DNA of 20,532 nt, from positions 1-20,532 of the forward strand of contig JBDTKH010000019.1 in the NCBI GenBank assembly GCA_039935415.1, in the 5' to 3' direction. Below are positions 13,241 through 20,255 of the stretch, in pieces; within the stretch, counting starts at the first letter, position 1; each line of letters opens with the position of its first letter. The notes beneath the pieces are model-generated. The model was not told the DNA's origin. It ran no database searches and saw only the letters and a program-made list of their open reading frames with translations. The position numbers and the translations under genes were made by a program. The DNA is from Palsa-870 sp039935415 (GTDB lineage Bacteria > Chloroflexota > Dormibacteria > Dormibacterales > Dormibacteraceae).

Positions 13241-14194
13241 TCATTCGAACAATCTGACTTCCTCTCCGAAGCCGCGCTCGCGGGCTGCTTTCAGGACAGC
13301 GGACCCCGCCGCCACGTCCCAGAGCGCGAGCCCATGCGACTCGAAGATGGTGATCCCCGAGCCTTGCGGCCGCTGCCATTTGCCCGCCACCACCGCGCCC
13401 AGCTCGACCGCGCGGCCCCAGTCGAACTTCCCCGCCTCGTGGGCCGCGATCAAATCGCCGCTCTCCAGCTGCGCGGCGGCCAGCTGGTCGACCACGACTG
13501 TCTCGGCCCGGGCGACCAGGTCAGGCGAGATCTCGGCACGGTTGCGAAAGTTCGAGCCGGCGCACACCACGGTGGCGTGGGGCTCCACCCAGCCGGCCTC
13601 GATCACGGGGGTTGCGCTGGTCGTCACCGTGATGACCACGTCAGCGCCCCGCACGGCGAGCTCGGCGCTGCCTGCAGCCACCGTCTTGACCCCCAGTTGC
13701 TCCTCCTGCTCCAGGGCGAACGCCGTGCGCTTGTCGTCGTGGCGGCTGAACGCGCGCAGCTCCTTGATCTCGAGGACCCGTGAGGCGGCCAGCGCCTGGG
13801 TGGCCGCCTGCCACCCGGTGCCGATGATGGCAACCGTGACGGGCACACGCGACGCGAGCGCCTTCAGCGCCACGGCCGTCGCGGCCCCGGTTCGGTAAGC
13901 GCCCATGAAGTCCGCCTCGATGAACGCTTGCGCCGATCCGTCCAGCCCGAAGAGGACGACGAGGAACCGGACGCGGCCGTCGGCGACCGTGTAGGCCTTG
14001 AGGCCGGTGCAGCCCCCTCCCGGGTAGGAGGCGAACATCACGTTGAGCAACCCGCCGGGCGCGAAAGCTCGGCGGCGCGGCTCGTTCTGGGCGACGCCCT
14101 CGCTCAGCTCCTTCATCGCCGCCTCGACCGCTGCGATGACGTCGTCCATCTCGATCAGCTCCTGGACGTCGCCTTCGCGCAGGATCAAGGTCAC
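13241..14194 (-). CDS. Ornithine cyclodeaminase / mu-crystallin family NAD(P)-dependent enzyme
   Basis: The 317-residue protein belongs to the family that includes ornithine cyclodeaminase, alanine dehydrogenase of archaea and ketimine reductases. It has the N-terminal dimerisation segment (MDDVIAAVEAAMKELSEG), PGGLLNVMFA, the GAYRTGAATAVALKALA helix and the Rossmann nucleotide site AIIGTGWQAATQALA. The nearby ITVTTSATPVIEAGWVEP and ATVVCAGSNFRNRAEI strands are typical. The substrate cannot be told from sequence. The GTG start lies 7 nt after a TATTCT -10 on the minus strand, so it is probably leaderless. It is divergent from the threonine operon, shares a symmetric spacer with it, and is followed by a HAD remnant. 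Confidence 0.9.
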   Translation of the reverse strand: MTLILREGDVQELIEMDDVIAAVEAAMKELSEGVAQNEPRRRAFAPGGLLNVMFASYPGGGCTGLKAYTVADGRVRFLVVLFGLDGSAQAFIEADFMGAYRTGAATAVALKALASRVPVTVAIIGTGWQAATQALAASRVLEIKELRAFSRHDDKRTAFALEQEEQLGVKTVAAGSAELAVRGADVVITVTTSATPVIEAGWVEPHATVVCAGSNFRNRAEISPDLVARAETVVVDQLAAAQLESGDLIAAHEAGKFDWGRAVELGAVVAGKWQRPQGSGITIFESHGLALWDVAAGSAVLKAARERGFGEEVRLFE

Positions 14195-14201
14195 GGCAGG
14201 G

Positions 14202-14207
14202 AGAATA
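14202..14207 (-). promoter_or_regulatory. -10 element of the ocd-like gene
   Basis: TATTCT on the minus strand, with the GTG start 8 nt downstream. This gives a leaderless transcript. The first operator-like palindrome lies just upstream of it. Confidence 0.5.
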
Positions 14208-14213
14208 GCGGCA

Positions 14214-14229
14214 ACGTGTCACGCTCCCG
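14214..14229. promoter_or_regulatory. Operator-like palindrome, ocd side
   Basis: ACGTGTCACGCTCCCG contains the near-perfect palindrome CGTGTCACG and matches, in inverted orientation with one mismatch, the site at 14392. It sits at the -35 position of the ocd-like gene. A dimeric regulator could bind here and repress. Confidence 0.5.
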
Positions 14230-14391
14230 ACGTTCCTCGCATCTTCGCGCCCTAGACGGCCGGGCGCCCTTCGGCGCTGAAGCCGGCGTCGAGGGGCCCG
14301 GCGCTGCGTTGTCGCGCATTTAGATGCGCTCCTCTTGGCGCCACCCTCTCCTTGGCTCCGGCCGTCGAGGTCGCGAATCTGCGTCGGACCG

Positions 14392-14407
14392 CGGGATCGT
14401 GACACGT
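14392..14407. promoter_or_regulatory. Operator-like palindrome, hom side
   Basis: CGGGATCGTGACACGT is the inverted partner of the site at 14214 and ends 2 nt before the hom start codon. Binding would block transcription or initiation of the threonine operon. The spacer between the two sites holds GC-rich hairpins (e.g. GCGCAT-TTAG-ATGCGC) but no recognisable riboswitch. Confidence 0.5.
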
Positions 14408-14409
14408 CA

Positions 14410-15702
14410 ATGACGCATGCACCCCTCAACGTGGGGTTGATCGGACTCGGCACGGTCGGCTCGCAGGTCGCGGAGCGGATGCTCAAGTGGGGTCCGCAAC
14501 TTTCGCGCCGGGCCGGTGTCGAGCTGTGCCTGCGTCGCGTGCTGGTCCGGGACATCGACAAGCGGCGCCCGCTCGACATCGCGCCTGAGCTGCTGACCGC
14601 GGACCCGGCCGCAGTGCTCGACGATCCCGAAATTGCGGTCCTGGTCGAGGTCGCGGGTGGGGACGAGCCGATGCGTGCGTACATCGAACGCGCAATCCTC
14701 GCGGGCAAGCACGTCGTCACAGCGAACAAGGTTGTGATGGCCAAGCACGGCCCGGAGCTGCTCGACCTGGCCGCCCAGCGCAACGTCGACATCTACTTCG
14801 AGGCGGCGGTCGGAGGCGGCATCCCGCTCATCAGCACGTTCCGCACCGACCTCCAGGCGAACCGCATCGAGCGCGTGTCGGCCGTGATCAACGGGACGAC
14901 CAACTACGTGCTTGGCAGGATGGCCGCGGCCGGCCTGTCACTGGCGGACGCGGTGAAGGAGGCGCAGGTCGCCGGCTACGCGGAGGCCGACCCGACCGAC
15001 GACGTCGGCGGCTTCGACGCCACATATAAGCTCGCGATCCTCGGCTCGATCGCCTACGAGATCAAGGTTCGGCCCAACGAGATCTACCGCGAGGGGATCG
15101 AAGCGATCGAGCCGGTCGACTTCCGCTACGCGCGAGAGCTGGGCTATGCGATCAAGCTCATCGCGCACACCCAGCGGCACCCTGGGCGCATCGAGGCGCG
15201 CGTCCACCCGGCGATGGTTCCACTCGATCACCCGCTGGCCCGCGTCGAGGGCGCCGAGAACGCGGTGTTCGTCGAGGGCGACCTCGTCGGGCAGGTCCTG
15301 CTCGTCGGCCAGGGAGCGGGGGGCAGGCCGACTGCGTCGGCCGTCGTCGGCGACCTGATCGACCTCGCGCGCTCGATCCGCCGCGGCGTGCAGAGCCGGC
15401 CGTCGTTCAGCTTCGACGACAGGATCGGCGTGGTGCCCATGGGCGAGGTCGTGACGCGCGCATATTTCCGAATTCGGGTTGACGACCGCTCAGGCGTGCT
15501 GGCGGCAATCGGCCAGGTCTTCGCGGAAGAAGGCGTCAGCATCTCGAGCTTCATCCAGAAGGACGCCTGGTCACAAGACCAGACGGCCGAGATGGTGGTC
15601 ACCACCCACCCGTCCATCGAAGCAAGTCTCCAGCGAGCGCGCACCAGGATGGAGACGCTCGAGCCGGTGCGCGCCGTGTCTTCGTTCCTGCGCGTCTTTT
15701 AG
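14410..15702 (+). CDS. hom: Homoserine dehydrogenase
   Basis: The 430-residue enzyme reduces aspartate semialdehyde to homoserine with NAD(P)H, at the branch toward threonine and methionine. The Rossmann motif GLIGLGTVGSQVAERM is near residues 9-24, followed by ANKVVMAKHG, INGTTNYVLG and the catalytic segment EADPTDDVGGFDATYKL. A C-terminal ACT domain (about 355-430; YFRIRVDDRSGVLAAIG) is the usual site for threonine feedback. ATG 14410 is chosen since it gives the standard short N-terminus; a longer frame exists upstream but crosses the operator. Its TAG overlaps the thrC GTG by one base. First gene of the hom-thrC-thrB-lysC operon. Confidence 0.95.
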   Translation: MTHAPLNVGLIGLGTVGSQVAERMLKWGPQLSRRAGVELCLRRVLVRDIDKRRPLDIAPELLTADPAAVLDDPEIAVLVEVAGGDEPMRAYIERAILAGKHVVTANKVVMAKHGPELLDLAAQRNVDIYFEAAVGGGIPLISTFRTDLQANRIERVSAVINGTTNYVLGRMAAAGLSLADAVKEAQVAGYAEADPTDDVGGFDATYKLAILGSIAYEIKVRPNEIYREGIEAIEPVDFRYARELGYAIKLIAHTQRHPGRIEARVHPAMVPLDHPLARVEGAENAVFVEGDLVGQVLLVGQGAGGRPTASAVVGDLIDLARSIRRGVQSRPSFSFDDRIGVVPMGEVVTRAYFRIRVDDRSGVLAAIGQVFAEEGVSISSFIQKDAWSQDQTAEMVVTTHPSIEASLQRARTRMETLEPVRAVSSFLRVF

Positions 15703-16745
15703 TGGGGGTCATCGCTCGCTACCGCGAGCACCTGCCCATCAACGCGGCGACCCCCGACGTCGACCTGAACGAGGGGTCGACGCCCCTGGTCCCCAGCCGC
15801 AACATCGCACGGGCGCTCGGCCTCAAGCACCTCTACTTCAAGTACGAGGGCTTGAACCCTACGGGTTCGTTCAAGGACCGCGGCATGGTGGTCGCTGTCG
15901 CCAAGGCGTTGGAAGGCGGCAGCAAGGTCTTGATCTGCGCGTCCACGGGGAACACCTCGGCCTCGATGGCGGCGTACGCCGCGCGCATGGGAGTCCGGGC
16001 GATCGTCGTCGTGCCCTCCGGCGAGATCGCCATGAACAAGCTCTCGCAAGCGCTCATGTACGGCGCAAAGGTGGTCGCGCTCAAGGGCAACTTCGATGAC
16101 GCGCTGGAAGCGGTTCGCGACCTGACGAGCCGATACCCTGTCGCTTTGATGAACTCGGTCAACCCGAACCGGATCGAGGGTCAGAAGACGGCGGCCTTCG
16201 AGGTCGTCGACGAGCTCGGCGACGCTCCCGACTACCTGTTGCTACCGGTCGGAAACGCCGGCAACATCACCGCCTATTGGAAGGGTTTCCGCGAGTACCA
16301 GACGGCGGGACGATCGACCCGGCTGCCACGCATGGTCGGGGCCCAGGCGGAGGGCGCCGCGCCCATCGTCAACGGCCACCCGGTTGCGCACCCGAAGACT
16401 GTGGCGTCGGCGATCCGGATCGGAAACCCAGCCTCGTGGGAAGGGGCCACCACGGCCCGCGACGAGTCTGGCGGGATGATCGCGGCCGTGACCGACACGG
16501 AGATCCTTTCCGCGCAGATCCGGCTCGCCGGCAGCGAGGGACTGTTCGCCGAGCCGGCTTCGGCGGCCCCGCTCGCCCTCCTGTTCAGACTGGTCCGCGA
16601 CGGCAAGATCGACAAGGACTCGATCACGGTCGTCGTGCTGACCGGTTCCGGGCTCAAGGACCCCGACGCGGCGCTCAAGAACGTAGAACCTCCCGTGGAA
16701 CTCGACGGCGACGCGCGCACACTCGCTAAGGTCTTGAAGCTGTGA
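15702..16745 (+). CDS. thrC: Threonine synthase
   Basis: The 347-residue PLP enzyme converts O-phosphohomoserine to threonine. The PLP lysine is K58 in NPTGSFKDRGM; the conserved CASTGNTSASMAAYAARMG and the phosphate-binding LPVGNAGNITAYWKGF are present, as is the serine/glycine loop VLTGSGLKDP near the end. It belongs to the short actinobacterial-type class rather than the long yeast-type one. GTG start overlaps the hom stop (TAGTG). The gene is followed after 27 nt by thrB, which has its own good ribosome binding site. Threonine synthase before homoserine kinase is the gene order seen in many high-GC Gram-positives. Confidence 0.95.
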   Translation: MGVIARYREHLPINAATPDVDLNEGSTPLVPSRNIARALGLKHLYFKYEGLNPTGSFKDRGMVVAVAKALEGGSKVLICASTGNTSASMAAYAARMGVRAIVVVPSGEIAMNKLSQALMYGAKVVALKGNFDDALEAVRDLTSRYPVALMNSVNPNRIEGQKTAAFEVVDELGDAPDYLLLPVGNAGNITAYWKGFREYQTAGRSTRLPRMVGAQAEGAAPIVNGHPVAHPKTVASAIRIGNPASWEGATTARDESGGMIAAVTDTEILSAQIRLAGSEGLFAEPASAAPLALLFRLVRDGKIDKDSITVVVLTGSGLKDPDAALKNVEPPVELDGDARTLAKVLKL

Positions 16746-16772
16746 TCGCGTGCCGGGTGAAGGAGGCATAGG

Positions 16773-17585
16773 GTGCGGATCCGCGTCCCCGCATCGATCG
16801 CCAACATCGGTCCCGGCTTCGACTGCATGGCGATGGCGATCGACCTGTGGCTGGAGGTCGAGGCCAACGAGGCCACGCACCCATCGTGGGACTTCGAGGG
16901 CGAGGGCGCGGACTATCTGGCGGCGCACGAGAACCCGTTCACCCGGTTGAAGATGAAGGGTCGTGTGCGCAGCGAGATCCCGCTCGGGGTCGGGCTCGGG
17001 AGCAGCGCCGCCGCGCGGCTTGCGGCCTCCGCCTTGAGCAGCCCGTGGGACGTGAAAAGCCACGTCATCGACGCCGGCGCCGACGAGGGCCACGTCGACA
17101 ATGTCGCCGCGTCAGCCTCCGGTGGCATCCGGATCGTGTCCGAGAAGATCGACGAGAAGCTGCCGAACCCGGGCTGGGGACTCGCGTTGTTCGTGGCGCA
17201 CCAGCCGCTGCCAACCGAGAAGGCACGCTGGGTGCTGCCCGACTCCGTGACCCTGGACACCGCGTCCTTCAACGCCGCGCGGACCGCGCTCCTGGTGCGG
17301 GCGATCATGTCCAAGCGGCCCTCGCTCCTCGGTGAGGCCCTGCGCGACAGGCTTCACCAACCGCACCGACTCCACCTCTACCCGTGGACCGCGGAGGTGA
17401 TCCGCGTCGCGGAAGCGGCCGGCGCTTACGGCGCCGCGATCTGCGGCGCGGGGCCGAGCGTGTTTGCGTTCTGCGCGCCGTCCCAGGCGGCGCGTGTCGC
17501 CAAGGCGATGGAGGAGTCTTCGCCGAACCACGGGCGGGCCGTGGTCACCCGCATCACCGACAAGGGCATGTTCCGCACCCTGTGA
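16773..17585 (+). CDS. thrB: Homoserine kinase (GHMP family)
   Basis: The 270-residue enzyme phosphorylates homoserine for threonine synthase. The N-terminal VPASIANIGPGFDCMAMAID, the ATP-binding GVGLGSSAAARLAASA and the C-terminal GAYGAAICGAGPSVFAF motif are GHMP kinase hallmarks; DEGHVDNVAASASGG matches the substrate loop. It is ~30 residues shorter than most ThrB proteins, with the region between the first two motifs trimmed. GTG start with a strong AAGGAGG ribosome binding site 5 nt upstream, the only clear one in this operon. Its TGA overlaps the lysC GTG (GTGA). Confidence 0.93.
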   Translation: MRIRVPASIANIGPGFDCMAMAIDLWLEVEANEATHPSWDFEGEGADYLAAHENPFTRLKMKGRVRSEIPLGVGLGSSAAARLAASALSSPWDVKSHVIDAGADEGHVDNVAASASGGIRIVSEKIDEKLPNPGWGLALFVAHQPLPTEKARWVLPDSVTLDTASFNAARTALLVRAIMSKRPSLLGEALRDRLHQPHRLHLYPWTAEVIRVAEAAGAYGAAICGAGPSVFAFCAPSQAARVAKAMEESSPNHGRAVVTRITDKGMFRTL

Positions 17586-18793
17586 TCGTCCAGAAGTACG
17601 GCGGGACCTCGGTGGGTACCGCCGCCCGCATCCGGCGCGTCAGCCGGCGCATCGCCTCGACCGTGAAGCAGGGACACAGGGTGGTCGCGGTCGTCTCGGC
17701 GATGGGGCACACGACCGACCGGTTGATCGCGCTCGCGCAGAGCATCAACCCGGAACCAACCGCGCGCGAGCTGGACATGCTGATCGCCAACGGCGAGACG
17801 ATCACGGCACCGCTGGTCGCGATGTGCCTGCAGGGGATGGGCGTGCCCGCGGTTTCGATGTCGGGCTTGCAGGCCGGCGTGCGCACGAGCGCTCATCACT
17901 CGCGGGCTCGCATCCGCGACATCAAGCCCGACCGGATCCTCGAGGCTCTCAACCAGGGCAGGGTGGTGGTGGTGGCCGGGTTCCAGGGCGTGACAGAAGA
18001 CTTCGAGGTGACGACGCTGGGGCGGGGCGGCTCGGACACGACGGCCGTCGCGCTCGCGGCGGCGCTGAACGCCGAGTCGTGTGAGATCTACACTGACGTG
18101 GACGGCATCTTCACCGCCGACCCTCGCATCGTGAAGTCGGCCCGCAAGCTGAGCCACATCCAGTACGACGAGATGCTCGAGCTCGCCGCGGTCGGGGCCC
18201 GTGTCATGCATCCGCGCGCGGTGGAGATCGGCGAGCTGTACGGCGTGCCGATCCACGTGCGTTCGAGCTTCCACGAGGGTGTCGGTACGATGATCGTCGC
18301 CCACGTACCGATGGAAGACAGGCAGCGTGTCCGCGGGATCGCGGAAGAAACCAACGTCGCGAAGATCACAGTGGTCGGAGTCCCGGACCGGCCGGGCGTG
18401 GCCGCCGCGATCTTCGAACCGCTCGGTGCAGCGGGCATCTCGGTCGACGTCATCGTGCAGAACATCGGCCGGTCCAGGCGCACCGACCTCACCTTCTCCG
18501 TCGCAGAGTCGGACCTTAAGGCGGCCGAGAAGCTGGTCAAATCCGCGGCCAAGGCCATCGGTGCGACGAAAGTGGTGTCGGCGGGCAACGTCGCGAAGCT
18601 CTCCATCGTTGGTACCGGCATGCTGGGAACGCCGGGAATCGCGGGTCGCATGTTCAGGGCCCTCGCCGACGCGGGAATCAACATTGAGATGATCAGCACG
18701 TCGGAGATCCGCATCACCTGCCTGGTCTCGCGCGACCAGGTACAGAAGGGCGTGCGCATCCTGCACAAAGCCTTCGACCTGGACACCCTTTAA
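17582..18793 (+). CDS. lysC: Aspartate kinase
   Basis: The 403-residue enzyme phosphorylates aspartate, the first step toward lysine, threonine, methionine and diaminopimelate. It begins with VIVQKYGGTSVGTAARI, then has FQGVTEDFEVTTLGRGGSDTT, YTDVDGIFTADPRIV and MLELAAVGARVMHPRAVE, all catalytic-domain motifs. Two ACT domains follow from about residue 250 (ITVVGVPDRPGVAAAIFEPL and LSIVGTGMLGTPGIAGRMF), the usual allosteric site for lysine/threonine. GTG 17582 is chosen as it gives the canonical start and overlaps the thrB stop. A possible internal start for a beta subunit was not resolved. Next gene follows with no gap. Confidence 0.95.
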   Translation: MIVQKYGGTSVGTAARIRRVSRRIASTVKQGHRVVAVVSAMGHTTDRLIALAQSINPEPTARELDMLIANGETITAPLVAMCLQGMGVPAVSMSGLQAGVRTSAHHSRARIRDIKPDRILEALNQGRVVVVAGFQGVTEDFEVTTLGRGGSDTTAVALAAALNAESCEIYTDVDGIFTADPRIVKSARKLSHIQYDEMLELAAVGARVMHPRAVEIGELYGVPIHVRSSFHEGVGTMIVAHVPMEDRQRVRGIAEETNVAKITVVGVPDRPGVAAAIFEPLGAAGISVDVIVQNIGRSRRTDLTFSVAESDLKAAEKLVKSAAKAIGATKVVSAGNVAKLSIVGTGMLGTPGIAGRMFRALADAGINIEMISTSEIRITCLVSRDQVQKGVRILHKAFDLDTL

Positions 18794-19807
18794 GTGCCGG
18801 TCAACGTCGCGATCGTCGGCCCCACGGGGGCGGGCAAGACCGCGCTGTTCAACGCGCTGACCGCCGGACGCGGAGCGGACGGCGTCGGCATGGTCGACGT
18901 CCCGGACGAGCGGCTGACCAGGCTCGCGGACGCGGTCAAGCCGGCCAAAGTGACGGCGGCGCAGGTGAGGGTCGAGGACACTCCGCCCGGAAGCCGCGCC
19001 CAGCGCGTCGCGTTCGCCCGGCAGGCTGACGTGCTCGTCAAGGTCGCGCGTTGCTTCGGTCCCAACCCCGACCCGGCCGCCGAGCTGGACGAGTTCGCGC
19101 TCGACCTGGTGCTCGCCGATCTCGCCTCGGTGGAAAGACGGCTCGAGGTCGTTGCGAAGGAGGCGCGCGCCGGCAAGAAGGACGCGGAAAGCGAGCAGGT
19201 CGTCCTTTTAGCGGCCAAGGAGCACCTCGATGCCGGCAAGCAGCTGCGCACGATGAAGCTCGAGCCGGACCAGCGCGCGCTGTTGTTGGGAATCTTCCCC
19301 GTCACGCTCAAGCCCGCGGTCTATGTGGCCAATGCGGCGGACGAGCTGCTGCCCGGCGGCGGCGAGCCGGCTGCCAAGGTGGCCAGGCTCGCCGCGGCCG
19401 AGCCCGCTCCCGCGATCACGCTCTCGGCGCGGCTGGAGGCGGAGCTCGGAGAGCTCGATCCCGCGGAGCAGGCCGAGATGCGCGCCGGCTATGGGATCGA
19501 CGAGTCAGGGCTGGGACGGATCGCTCGCGCCGTGTGGGAGGCGGGAGGTCTCATAACCTATTTCACCGCCGGCGAGCCCGAGGTGCGCGCGTGGCCGTGC
19601 GAGAAGGACGCGCCCGCCCCGGTTGCCGCGAGCAAGATCCACACCGACTTCGAGAAGCACTTCATCCGTGCCGAAGTCACATCGGTCGACGAGCTGGTCG
19701 CGGCCGGCTCGATGGAAGCCCTGCGCGCCGCCGGCAAGCTGCGCGTCGAGGGGCGCGACTACAGGGTCCAGGACGGCGACGTGGTTTTCTTCCGTATAGG
19801 ACGCTAA
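18794..19807 (+). CDS. YchF/DUF933-type protein with divergent G-domain
   Basis: The 337-residue product matches YchF-type (Obg-related) proteins, ribosome-associated nucleotidases. The C-terminal DUF933/TGS-like part is well kept: LITYFTAGEPEVRAW, ASKIHTDFEKHFIRAEV and LRVEGRDYRVQDGDVVFF. The N-terminal G-domain differs: G1 is GPTGAGKT (residues 8-15) instead of GLPNVGKS, the DIAGL G3 motif is replaced by VEDTPPG, and the stretch between G1 and VLVKVARCF is ~20 residues short. The base-specificity motif is near YVANAADEL. The GTG start touches the lysC stop with no spacing, so the gene is co-transcribed with the threonine operon. Nucleotide hydrolysis may be altered; a second, normal YchF could exist elsewhere. 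Confidence 0.82.
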   Translation: MPVNVAIVGPTGAGKTALFNALTAGRGADGVGMVDVPDERLTRLADAVKPAKVTAAQVRVEDTPPGSRAQRVAFARQADVLVKVARCFGPNPDPAAELDEFALDLVLADLASVERRLEVVAKEARAGKKDAESEQVVLLAAKEHLDAGKQLRTMKLEPDQRALLLGIFPVTLKPAVYVANAADELLPGGGEPAAKVARLAAAEPAPAITLSARLEAELGELDPAEQAEMRAGYGIDESGLGRIARAVWEAGGLITYFTAGEPEVRAWPCEKDAPAPVAASKIHTDFEKHFIRAEVTSVDELVAAGSMEALRAAGKLRVEGRDYRVQDGDVVFFRIGR

Positions 19808-19880
19808 AGGTATGAGCGGAAACCCCAGAGTGGTTCCCGCTCATCGCGAGTGCGGCTTCGCCGCAGTCGCTCCTCACCTT
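19807..19880. repeat. Two-hairpin palindromic element, third (architecture only)
   Basis: It begins at the YchF-like stop. GAGCGGaAACC/GGTTcCCGCTC forms one hairpin, TGCGGC-TTC-GCCGCA flanked by GCGA/TCGC forms the second, and AAGGT/ACCTT closes an outer stem. Architecture matches copies 1 and 2, with little direct sequence match apart from the GGCTTCGCC core, which is the complement of GGCGAAGCC in copy 2. Confidence 0.5.
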
Positions 19881-19978
19881 CCGGTATACGGATGGGACTT
19901 GACTGAATAGTCACTGCTGGCCACGTTGGTGGTGTTCAAGAATGTCGAGTCGCGGCCGGGTTGAACCCGGCCGCCCAT
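19874..19978 (-). CDS. Possible 34-aa ORF
   Basis: The frame reads MGGRVQPGRDSTFLNTTN and ends NVASSDYSVKSHPYTGR. The later part looks protein-like, but the start lies inside the strong hairpin, there is no ribosome binding site, and third-position GC is lower than in neighbouring genes. It also overlaps the palindromic element. No family recognised. Confidence 0.22.
   Translation of the reverse strand: MGGRVQPGRDSTFLNTTNVASSDYSVKSHPYTGR
19952..19974 (-). terminator. Strong hairpin behind the 27-aa ORF
   Basis: GCGGCCGGGT and ACCCGGCCGC form a perfect 10-bp stem with a 3-nt loop, with further GTCGC/GCGAC pairing outside. It lies 17 nt after the small-ORF stop on the minus strand. No U-tract follows on either strand, so termination is likely but not certain. 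Confidence 0.5.
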
Positions 19979-19991
19979 GCGACGTGGTAAC

Positions 19992-20075
19992 TCAGCTCTG
20001 GAAGAATGACTGCCAGAGCTGCATTGCGAGCCAGATCAGGACGGCGGCGAGGGCGATGAAGAGCAAGTACCGCAT
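19992..20075 (-). CDS. 27-residue single-helix membrane protein (small ORF)
   Basis: The ATG-started frame encodes a 27-residue peptide that is almost entirely one transmembrane helix: MRYLLFIALAAVLIWLAMQL, then a short WQSFFQS-like tail. Codon third positions are strongly G/C, as in the large genes around it. The peptide resembles in size and layout the small subunits that stabilise membrane complexes (for example CydX- or KdpF-like), but no specific match is claimed. A strong hairpin follows 17 nt after the stop, the mark of a separate transcription unit. The ribosome binding site is weak (ACAGGT next to the ATG). It lies in an otherwise empty 450-bp gap. Confidence 0.55.
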   Translation of the reverse strand: MRYLLFIALAAVLIWLAMQLWQSFFQS

Positions 20076-20221
20076 ACCTGTTTAACCCGCCGGCGCCCGG
20101 CGACTTGCGATTCGGGACCCGAGGGACGGGGACTGGGAAGTGGGAGTCGGGGTGCGGAGTGGCGGCCGCGATGTCAGGCCTGGTGATAGGGTTTTGGTAT
20201 TCAGTTTTCTCTGTTAACGTA

Positions 20222-20249
20222 TTGATTCCGAACGTATGTTTGGTACAAT
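20222..20249 (+). promoter_or_regulatory. Promoter with LexA (SOS) box, leaderless DUF222 gene
   Basis: -35 TTGATT (20222-20227), 16-nt spacer, -10 TACAAT (20244-20249), then six bases to the ATG. The spacer contains CGAACGTATGTTTG (20229-20242), which fits the Gram-positive/actinobacterial LexA consensus CGAACNNNNGTTYG. LexA binding here would block RNA polymerase directly. AT-rich DNA upstream (~20195-20222) stands out against the GC-rich surroundings. Confidence 0.8.
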
Positions 20250-20255
20250 ATTCTC

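Noticed and set aside
14225..14409. T-box or other amino-acid riboswitch before hom (GGACCGCG near 14386)
   Set aside because: The T-box consensus AGGGTGGNACCGCG is not met, there is no clear specifier loop or stem I, and the rest is GC-rich hairpins without a terminator/antiterminator pair.
17426..18766. 446-codon minus-strand ORF opposite lysC
   Set aside because: His/Arg/Asp-rich shadow translation; lysC on the other strand has all catalytic and ACT motifs.
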